From positions 1 to 5,322 of the forward strand of contig JABHHG010000017.1 in assembly GCA_018671635.1 (NCBI GenBank): a stretch of 5,322 nt of DNA, read 5' to 3'. The notes beneath the pieces are model-generated. The model saw only the letters and a list, made by a program, of their open reading frames with translations, had not been told where the DNA came from and did no database searches. Both the position numbers and the translations under genes were made by a program. Below, piece by piece: positions 1-4,315 of the stretch; position 1 is the stretch's first letter, and the number at the start of each line of letters is the position of its first letter. The stretch is from Fidelibacterota bacterium (GTDB lineage: Bacteria > Fidelibacterota > Marinisomatia > SCGC-AAA003-L08 > D37C17).

Positions 1-1134
1 CGATTTACATTAGACAATGCTCAGGCAGTTTATTCCATTGATTCTCGGTTTGGTTCGCAGGGTATGGCATATTTTGTATTCTCAGACATACTGGGAGATC
101 ATCAAATTTATATGTCATCTGAAATGGAAGTTAGCCTAAAAAATTCTGATTATTATCTCCAATATCGATACTTAAAAAAGAAAGTAGATTGGAATTTTGT
201 ATTCTATCACAATGCAATTAAATATAATCATTCATATTCCCCTTCTGGCGAAACCCAAAATTATTCACGGTATAGAATTTTAGGGACAAATCTTTCAGCG
301 ATGCGACCATTTTCACGATTCATGCGATTTGAAGGTAGTTTAGATTTAAATTATACTGAAGAGGCCTTAATGCTTGAAGAAGTTTCAGGTTACAATCTAG
401 ATATTACAGAAACGGTAAAGAGTTCCTTCACCACATTGATCCCCGGCGTTAAATACGTTTGGGATAATACACTGTGGTCACAAACTTACCCAATTGATGG
501 CATACGTACATATTTACGGTATCGAATGAGTCCTAAAATTAATAAACGTTCATTGGTATTTCATAGATTGACCGCGGATGTGAGAAAATATGTTCCAATA
601 ACGAATGGAATTAGTTTTGCAACTCGTATTTTTGCAGGAACAAATTGGGGGGGAGATACGCAAAATTTTCGTATGGGTGGAGTGCCATGGCTATTTTCAA
701 AAGATGCAGATAGAGTTCGATCTAGTGATAGCTTAAGTATTGGTGAATTGTATTTTTCTGAATATTTAATGCCAGTACGTGGTTCTATGATTTCTGAACG
801 AATTGGTGAGAATACATTACTTTTTAATATAGAATTGCGATTACCCTTCTTGCTTTATTATTTTCCTACCATTCGTTATTTTGGGCAAATTAATGGTGTC
901 TTATTTGTAGATGCTGGTGTTGCATGGAATAATGATGACGATGGGTATCCTGAATTTTGGAATAAAAAAAGTTGGGAAAGTGGTGATACGGGTTGGCTCA
1001 TGTCTTATGGGTTTGGTCCACGCTTTATCTTCTTAGGAATGCCATGGCAGCTCGATTATGCATGGAAGTATAATCCACATAAAGGCACTATTTCAGAGCG
1101 GAAATGGTACCTTTCTATTGGCCTGGACTACTAA
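1..1134 (+). CDS. Omp85/surface-antigen-type outer-membrane beta-barrel protein, C-terminal part (5' end outside window)
   Basis: The frame is open from base 1, so the ATG at 64 is internal and the gene begins upstream of the window; 377 codons are visible. The visible protein has amphipathic, aromatic-rich strands typical of an outer-membrane barrel. The last third resembles the Omp85/bacterial surface antigen (D15) barrel. Counting from the first visible codon, a GG-PW segment lies near residues 226-230, an N-x-E-x-R-x-P strand near 276-282 (NIELRLP), and a GVLFVDAGVAW strand near 299-309. The chain ends in WYLSIGLDY, whose terminal aromatic fits the BAM beta-signal. In FCB bacteria such barrels are often fused to an N-terminal TolB-like beta-propeller; whether that holds here cannot be seen. 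It should sit in the outer membrane. Its role (protein insertion or export) is inference. No clear terminator follows the TAA stop. Confidence 0.72.
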   Translation, partial: RFTLDNAQAVYSIDSRFGSQGMAYFVFSDILGDHQIYMSSEMEVSLKNSDYYLQYRYLKKKVDWNFVFYHNAIKYNHSYSPSGETQNYSRYRILGTNLSAMRPFSRFMRFEGSLDLNYTEEALMLEEVSGYNLDITETVKSSFTTLIPGVKYVWDNTLWSQTYPIDGIRTYLRYRMSPKINKRSLVFHRLTADVRKYVPITNGISFATRIFAGTNWGGDTQNFRMGGVPWLFSKDADRVRSSDSLSIGELYFSEYLMPVRGSMISERIGENTLLFNIELRLPFLLYYFPTIRYFGQINGVLFVDAGVAWNNDDDGYPEFWNKKSWESGDTGWLMSYGFGPRFIFLGMPWQLDYAWKYNPHKGTISERKWYLSIGLDY

Positions 1135-1157
1135 CCTCCTCTAATAAATTGATTTTA

Positions 1158-1173
1158 TGTGACTGTTATCACA
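1158..1173. promoter_or_regulatory. CRP/FNR-type operator candidate (TGTGA-N6-TCACA)
   Basis: The sequence TGTGA-CTGTTA-TCACA is a perfect 5+5 inverted repeat with a 6-base spacer, which matches the core of the classical CRP (cAMP receptor protein) half-sites. It lies 24 bp after the barrel gene stop and about 90 bp before the ribosome-binding site of the MORN-like frame, so it could control that frame. A weak -10-like TTATAC lies at 1201-1206, which would place the palindrome near -47. It is not followed by a T-run, so it is unlikely to be a terminator. Whether this organism has a matching CRP/FNR regulator is unknown. Confidence 0.4.
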
Positions 1174-1209
1174 AATATGTATATGTGGGTTGTACTTAAC
1201 TTATACCCC

Positions 1210-1240
1210 AAGTGAATGAGATAAATATCTCAAAGTGAAT
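1210..1240. repeat. Composite operator-like repeat: inverted repeat flanked by direct repeats
   Basis: An inverted repeat TGAGATA-AA-TATCTCA (1217-1232, 7-bp arms, 2-base centre) is flanked by two identical copies of AAGTGAAT (1210-1217 and 1233-1240, start-to-start 23 bp, about two helical turns). It sits immediately upstream of the Shine-Dalgarno of the MORN-like frame. It could be a protein-binding site or an mRNA leader hairpin. The short arms in A/T-rich DNA mean chance is not excluded. Confidence 0.3.
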
Positions 1241-1246
1241 TATTGA

Positions 1247-1252
1247 AGAGGA
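1247..1252 (+). promoter_or_regulatory. Shine-Dalgarno (AGAGGA) in front of an AUU codon
   Basis: AGAGGA ends 6 bases before the ATT at 1259 and 9 bases before the ATT at 1262, both in the MORN-like frame. The frame has a TGA at 1244-1246 and no ATG, GTG or TTG between that stop and its repeat region. This site is therefore the main argument for an AUU start, as known for infC, or for a recently lost ATG. Confidence 0.4.
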
Positions 1253-1258
1253 CTGGGT

Positions 1259-1561
1259 ATTATTAAAAACGGAACGTGCAACGTAGTAAATAGAAAAACT
1301 AGTAAACTTAAGCTAATTAAGAATTACTCAGGAGATTTATTACATGGAGAATATCTGTATTATTGGGATAACGGGAATATCCGTTTTCGAGGGAAATATG
1401 AATATAGTCAACGTGTGGGCATATGGCGAAGTTTTAGTAAATCTGGTGAAATTATTTTAGAAGAAATTTTCAAGTCCTCAAAAATTTTACCAATTCCCGT
1501 GAAGATTAGTTATTCTCAGTTGGAGAAGCAACTGGTCGGTAGTGAACTTTCCCACAGTTAG
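1259..1561 (+). CDS. Small MORN/YwqK-type repeat protein with non-canonical (AUU) start, or a decayed copy
   Basis: From ATT 1259 the frame runs 100 codons to TAG 1559-1561. The first ~70 residues look like genuine protein. Two units follow the repeat pattern of MORN-like/YwqK proteins: HGEYLYYWDNGNIRFRGKY, then a unit with RVGIWRSFSKSGEIILEE. This is the usual G-x-W/Y-x-x-Y/F, NG/SG-x-I, G-x-Y/E spacing. The N-terminal residues (KNGTCNVVNRKTSKLKLIKNY) suit a strand leading into the repeat. The last ~30 residues (after EEIF) lack the pattern and overlap, antisense, the 3' end of the SEC-C gene by 56 bp; they may be read-through of a damaged end. No signal peptide is visible. The family's biochemical role is poorly known: such repeats form beta-sheets in scaffold, membrane-associated or putative antitoxin proteins. 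No toxin gene is adjacent. A pseudogene or a shortened paralogue is an equally possible reading. Confidence 0.4.
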   Translation: MIKNGTCNVVNRKTSKLKLIKNYSGDLLHGEYLYYWDNGNIRFRGKYEYSQRVGIWRSFSKSGEIILEEIFKSSKILPIPVKISYSQLEKQLVGSELSHS

Positions 1562-1775
1562 GATTATCACATTTATACGATTCCATTTCAGGGCGATCTT
1601 CCTGATAAAATTCAACAACAGAATATATAGTTAATCCAGTAACCAATAAGATAGCACTCAATATTAGTCCTCGCACAAGCTGGTTACTATTGTCACCAGT
1701 TGATTTACTACCACAACATTGCTTATATTTTTTTTCGCTTCCACATGGGCAAGCATCATTTCTATTTATTTTCAT
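1506..1775 (-). CDS. Small SEC-C zinc-motif protein with one transmembrane helix
   Basis: An 89-residue protein from ATG 1775; an in-frame TTG at 1781 is possible but less likely. Residues 5-22 form a SEC-C motif (RNDACPCGSEKKYKQCCG). The ligands follow C-x-C-x8-C-C (C9, C11, C20, C21), the zinc-binding tail motif of SecA that is also found in many unrelated proteins. Residues 33-55 (LVRGLILSAILLVTGLTIY...) form one hydrophobic helix. After it comes a second Cys pair with a His (C69-x4-C74-x3-H78), possibly another metal site. The expected arrangement is an N-terminal zinc knuckle in the cytoplasm and the short tail on the other side of the inner membrane, but topology is inference. No SecA-like ATPase is present. 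No clear Shine-Dalgarno precedes the ATG, and the terminator at 1813-1846 lies just upstream, so its promoter is cramped or it depends on read-through. Partner and substrate are unknown. Confidence 0.72.
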   Translation of the reverse strand: MKINRNDACPCGSEKKYKQCCGSKSTGDNSNQLVRGLILSAILLVTGLTIYSVVEFYQEDRPEMESYKCDNPNCGKVHYRPVASPTENN

Positions 1776-1812
1776 AGTCAAAATTACGTTAAAGAATTAG
1801 TTTTAGAGAAAT

Positions 1813-1846
1813 AAAAAAGGGGTTCATTTTCATGAACCCCTTTTTT
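1813..1846. terminator. Bidirectional rho-independent terminator
   Basis: A perfect 9-bp stem (GGGGTTCAT 1819-1827 with ATGAACCCC 1832-1840) closes a TTTC loop. It is flanked by six A's on the left (1813-1818) and six T's on the right (1841-1846), so a U-tract follows the hairpin in either direction. It begins about 20 bases past the stop of the minus-strand secreted-protein gene, which it most likely terminates. It would also stop plus-strand transcription arriving from the MORN-like frame. Confidence 0.9.
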
Positions 1847-1865
1847 GATAATAATAAGATTGAAC

Positions 1866-2585
1866 TTATTTTACAAGCATCAACTTCTGAGTACTTGTAT
1901 AGCTACCAGCAGTCATGCGTACGAAGTAAGCACCACTTGCTTGGTCAGCAGCATTCCATGAAATATGGTTTGCGCCACTAGGTTGAACATCATTTACAAG
2001 TTCAGTTACCAAACGCCCCAATGCATCATAAACAGAAATGTTAACTAAACTTTCAGAAGAAAGTTCATAATTAACAGTTGTTGATGGATTGAATGGGTTT
2101 GGATAGCTAGTGTTCAATGCAGTCTTTGCAGGAAGTAAATCACTTGCATTAACATTCATTGATACTGCGATAGTTTCAAGTTTAGCACCGTTCTCACCAG
2201 CAAGAATAACATTTGAAAAATCAACAGCGCTAACGCCAGTGAAATCTTCAGCTGGGGCAAAGTCAAATGCGATAAGTGATGAAATATCACTTGCGTTTAA
2301 TTTTGCGCCAGTCATGCTAAACATAAGACCGCGAACAGTTCCGTCATCTTTTTGAGAGTATTCAAATGTAAAATCATCCAAATTAGATTCAGCACCATTA
2401 AGGTTCAATTCAGAGGAATTATACTTTAAATCGAATTGGATGCCATAAACATCCTTATCAGATTCTACAACAAGATCAACTTTACCTTTTGAAGATACAA
2501 GTGCTGCCTTTTCCATACTAACTTTTGCAGTTCCAGCAAAAATCATACTTGCAGACAGTCCGAGGATCATTAATTTGGTTTTCAT
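1866..2585 (-). CDS. Secreted cohesin-like domain protein with type IX-type C-terminal sorting domain
   Basis: A complete 239-residue protein. Residues 1-20 are a signal peptide (MKTKLMILGLSASMIFAGTA, cleavage likely after FAGTA). Residues ~25-147 form one beta-rich domain. Its pattern, DLVVESDKDVYGIQFDLKYNSSELNL, then G-rich strands and SSLIAFDFAP, resembles the cohesin/CBM-like fold seen in extracellular proteins of FCB bacteria. Residues 159-239 are a type A C-terminal sorting domain: YPNPFNPSTT (161-170), VNISVYDALGRLV (181-193), HISWNAADQASGAYFVRM (207-224) and a Lys-ending tail (KLMLVK). It should cross the inner membrane by Sec and the outer membrane by a type IX-like system, then be released or anchored at the surface. 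A strong Shine-Dalgarno, a TTGACA promoter and its own terminator make it a monocistronic, probably well-expressed gene. Base composition looks less A/T-rich than its neighbours. No dockerin partner is present; the ligand is unknown. Confidence 0.85.
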   Translation of the reverse strand: MKTKLMILGLSASMIFAGTAKVSMEKAALVSSKGKVDLVVESDKDVYGIQFDLKYNSSELNLNGAESNLDDFTFEYSQKDDGTVRGLMFSMTGAKLNASDISSLIAFDFAPAEDFTGVSAVDFSNVILAGENGAKLETIAVSMNVNASDLLPAKTALNTSYPNPFNPSTTVNYELSSESLVNISVYDALGRLVTELVNDVQPSGANHISWNAADQASGAYFVRMTAGSYTSTQKLMLVK

Positions 2586-2593
2586 TTTACTTT

Positions 2594-2599
2594 CTCCTT
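2594..2599 (-). promoter_or_regulatory. Strong Shine-Dalgarno of the secreted cohesin-like gene
   Basis: AAGGAG on the minus strand, 8 bases before the ATG at 2585, is close to ideal. It fixes the start and shows that this genome does use Shine-Dalgarno initiation, which supports the use of similar signals at the MORN-like frame. Confidence 0.8.
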
Positions 2600-2646
2600 T
2601 TGTTCTTTTACAAAACTTACAAATTATGTTATGAACGAAAATTTAA

Positions 2647-2675
2647 CTTAAAAATCATACTCTCGTTCTTGTCAA
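2647..2675 (-). promoter_or_regulatory. Sigma70-like promoter of the secreted cohesin-like gene
   Basis: On the minus strand a perfect -35 TTGACA (2670-2675) is followed after 17 bases by TTTAAG (2647-2652), a 4/6 match to TATAAT. This would give a 5' UTR of roughly 55 bases before the ATG at 2585. A TATGAT at the wrong spacing lies between them. The rest of the 156-bp gap (2586-2741) holds only short A/T-rich inverted repeats, such as ATTGT-A-ACAAT at 2724-2734, with no terminator-like U-tract for the methyltransferase gene. Confidence 0.45.
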
Positions 2676-2741
2676 GCATAAGTAACTTACAGCTTTATTT
2701 CATTAAATACAATACTTGTACATATTGTAACAATTACAGGT

Positions 2742-3467
2742 TTATATCTTATTACAAATCACCATAATTGCCGTTGATAAAATAGGACATTTTGTAGTAT
2801 CCCGCCTAAAAATAGTTTTTCGAAGTAAAGATTTCAACCACATCCATTTAATAACATCCATGGGAGCCGTTATATAATCCACCGATAATATATTGAATCC
2901 TTGTTCTTGTACAAGTTTACATATGTCTGACTTAGTATAGATACGTGCTTTGGCAAATCGACTATGGATTTTTTTTGGCAACCATGAAAAAAATGGTACT
3001 CGGTTCCATGGTAAAAAAGGTAAATGGGCACCATGGGTTTCAAAAAACCACCATTTATTGGGTACGGATATGGCAAATAGAGCCTCATGATTTAATGATT
3101 TATAGATATTGCTTAAAGTTAATTTTTCATCTTTTACATGTTCTAATACTTCAAATGATATTGCCCTCTGGTAATATGATTTATTCACAATGGCATTATC
3201 AATATCATGAATATCTGCGGTACAATTTTTAATCTGCTTAGATATAATGGAATTTTGTAATGTTGAAATATTCCCTTCAACGATGTCAATACCATGGCAT
3301 GATTTAAAATGGGGGTGCATTTTGAATAAACTTCCCCCATTTCCACATCCAACATCTAATAGCGATTTTGTTTCATCAAAAAATCCATTATGTGCCCGAA
3401 CAATATCTATCCGACGGGTAATAATAAAATCATCTAGTTCAGCTGGTTTTCCTACTGCAAATCCCAT
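2742..3467 (-). CDS. Class I SAM-dependent methyltransferase (Methyltransf_11/UbiG-like fold)
   Basis: A 241-residue protein from ATG 3467. An in-frame TTG at 3473 is possible, and a stop at 3498-3500 limits any further extension. Motif I is clear: LLDVGCGNGG (36-45), the glycine loop that binds S-adenosylmethionine. The acidic residue after strand 2 is D61 in HGIDI. The post-motif region has ISFEVLEHV (103-111), and SVPN (134-137) matches motif III. Between residues ~138 and 175 an aromatic, proline-rich insertion (KWWFFETHGAHLPFLPWNRVPFFSWLP) probably covers the acceptor site. This layout is common in methyltransferases acting on surface glycans or lipid-linked intermediates, but the acceptor cannot be named. 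The gene follows the YdjM-like membrane gene by 109 bp in the same direction, with no terminator between them. No Shine-Dalgarno precedes the ATG; one sits farther upstream at 3521-3526. Confidence 0.85.
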   Translation of the reverse strand: MGFAVGKPAELDDFIITRRIDIVRAHNGFFDETKSLLDVGCGNGGSLFKMHPHFKSCHGIDIVEGNISTLQNSIISKQIKNCTADIHDIDNAIVNKSYYQRAISFEVLEHVKDEKLTLSNIYKSLNHEALFAISVPNKWWFFETHGAHLPFLPWNRVPFFSWLPKKIHSRFAKARIYTKSDICKLVQEQGFNILSVDYITAPMDVIKWMWLKSLLRKTIFRRDTTKCPILSTAIMVICNKI

Positions 3468-3492
3468 AAACAAATTTATTATTAAAATGTAC

Positions 3493-3526
3493 TTAGTTTA
3501 AAAGCATCATTAATAGTTATTCCTCT
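3493..3526 (-). promoter_or_regulatory. Shine-Dalgarno plus five-codon mini-ORF in the methyltransferase leader
   Basis: On the minus strand AGAGGA (3521-3526) sits 10 bases before a tandem ATG-ATG (3510-3505) that opens a frame of only five codons (MMLLN, stop 3493-3495). This is the only good ribosome-binding site upstream of the methyltransferase, whose own ATG at 3467 has none. It may be a leader peptide giving translational coupling or attenuation. Alternatively it is the original start, disconnected by one base: dropping one A of the TTTTAAA run would join it in frame. Confidence 0.3.
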
Positions 3527-3576
3527 TTATTTATTTCGTTATATTGAGGTGGTAGGATTCAAGGCTAAACTATATG

Positions 3577-4083
3577 TTAATTGGGCTCAGAAGGAAGAGT
3601 TGGAGAGGTACGTTTAGTACGGTCAAATTTGACTCTATATATAAATAGAATGATTATACCTGATATATTTGGAAACCATATTTCTGGATTAGACCAGGGT
3701 ATTCCATCAAAAGAAAAATTCGTCAATGGGTATAGGAGCTTTGTAGGGAAATATTCCTTTGAATGAAATGGAAAGTCTAATAAAATATGGAATGGCCAAG
3801 CTAACATTGCAAATGCCATATTTTTATTAAATCTACTAACTATATAAATACATATAAATGCTGTAACAAAGCTATGTGTCATGTCATAGTTGAAAATAAG
3901 CCACTCGGGTATCTCTCCCATCTTAGGAGGACCAGGATGGAATTCATTTTTAATTATTTGGATAATTAGTAATAGACCAAAAGAGCACAGATCTGGCATT
4001 GAGCCAAAAAATATAGCAATCTTTCCATTTCCTCTATATCCAAATAGCCCTTTTCCCCACAGAGCATGGCTGAGAGTATCCAT
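3577..4083 (-). CDS. Small polytopic membrane protein resembling YdjM/DUF457 putative metal-dependent hydrolases
   Basis: A complete 168-residue protein starting at ATG 4083, with GAGG (4096-4099) 12 bases upstream. Conserved-looking polar residues sit in a mostly hydrophobic chain: H6 in SHALWGKGLFG, MPD at 29-31, THS at 69-71 (preceded by YD), and HILLDFPFH at 99-107. This order (N-terminal His, PD, THS, H-x3-D) is the signature layout of the YdjM/DUF457 inner-membrane family, thought to be metal-dependent hydrolases, so H6, D31, H70, H99 and D103 are candidate metal ligands. Likely membrane segments are ~22-44, 70-84, 88-105 and 137-151. The end is a short basic, polar cytoplasmic-type tail. 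No signal peptide is seen. It is first in a probable operon with the downstream methyltransferase. The substrate is unknown; family assignment rests on motif reading only. Confidence 0.6.
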   Translation of the reverse strand: MDTLSHALWGKGLFGYRGNGKIAIFFGSMPDLCSFGLLLIIQIIKNEFHPGPPKMGEIPEWLIFNYDMTHSFVTAFICIYIVSRFNKNMAFAMLAWPFHILLDFPFHSKEYFPTKLLYPLTNFSFDGIPWSNPEIWFPNISGIIILFIYRVKFDRTKRTSPTLPSEPN

Positions 4084-4111
4084 ATTTTAAATAATCCTCG
4101 GGATAAGAATA

Positions 4112-4139
4112 ATTATAGCAGTACCAAATCTAAGGTAAA
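4112..4139 (-). promoter_or_regulatory. Extended -10 sigma70-like promoter of the YdjM-like gene
   Basis: On the minus strand a perfect TATAAT (4112-4117) is preceded directly by TGC, forming an extended -10 (TGnTATAAT). A -35-like TTTACC (4134-4139) lies 16 bases upstream. Transcription would start near 4105, leaving a short leader that still contains the GAGG Shine-Dalgarno (4096-4099). This is the best-formed promoter in the window and probably drives both the membrane protein and the methyltransferase. Confidence 0.6.
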
Positions 4140-4192
4140 TAATTAAATATAATATTATTTTCATGAGGAAAACTTACGAAAATTATATCAGA

Positions 4193-4300
4193 ATGGGTGT
4201 CAGTGTTTTTCTATGAACCCATACCCCCTTGAAAGTATTGATGGGGGTGAACTTTTGGTTGAGCTTTTGACTGATTGATGACTGACTATTTGTAGTCATC
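4193..4300. other. Hairpin-rich intergenic segment
   Basis: The 232-bp gap between the two minus-strand genes holds three perfect short stems: ATGGGT/ACCCAT (4193-4198 with 4217-4222), directly abutted by ACCCCC/GGGGGT (4223-4228 with 4243-4248), and GATGACT/AGTCATC (4277-4283 with 4294-4300). The last can alternatively fold as TGACTA-TTTG-TAGTCA (4283-4298). Two GACTGA copies start at 4269 and 4280. The segment lies just after the stop of the A/T-rich barrel gene (4316), so it may be that gene's 3' UTR. No U-tract follows any stem on the minus strand, so it is not a standard intrinsic terminator. Confidence 0.35.
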
Positions 4301-4315
4301 TGGATGAAACTTCAA

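Noticed and set aside
64..66. ATG at 64 as the start of the barrel gene
   Set aside because: The frame is open to base 1 with protein-like sequence (FTLDNAQAVYSIDSRFGSQG) before it, and no ribosome-binding site precedes the ATG.
2110..2355. Plus-strand frame opposite the cohesin-like gene
   Set aside because: It is antisense to a gene with a clear signal peptide and sorting domain; there is no start signal.
2525..2767. Plus-strand frame of 80 codons with a hydrophobic, Tyr/Phe-rich translation across the gap upstream of the cohesin-like gene
   Set aside because: It starts at a TTG antisense to the signal-peptide coding region and runs through the promoter of the minus-strand gene. It has no ribosome-binding site, and its composition reflects A/T-rich non-coding DNA.
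2870..3088. Minus-strand frame of 72 codons inside the methyltransferase in another frame
   Set aside because: It lies wholly within a well-supported gene and shows no independent start signal or domain.
2945..3501. Two plus-strand frames (2945-3232 and 3247-3501) opposite the methyltransferase
   Set aside because: They are antisense to a gene with clear SAM-binding motifs and contain no motif of their own.
3581..4090. Plus-strand frames (3581-3766 and 3890-4090) opposite the YdjM-like gene
   Set aside because: They are antisense shadows; the minus frame has a promoter, a ribosome-binding site and a conserved-looking motif order.
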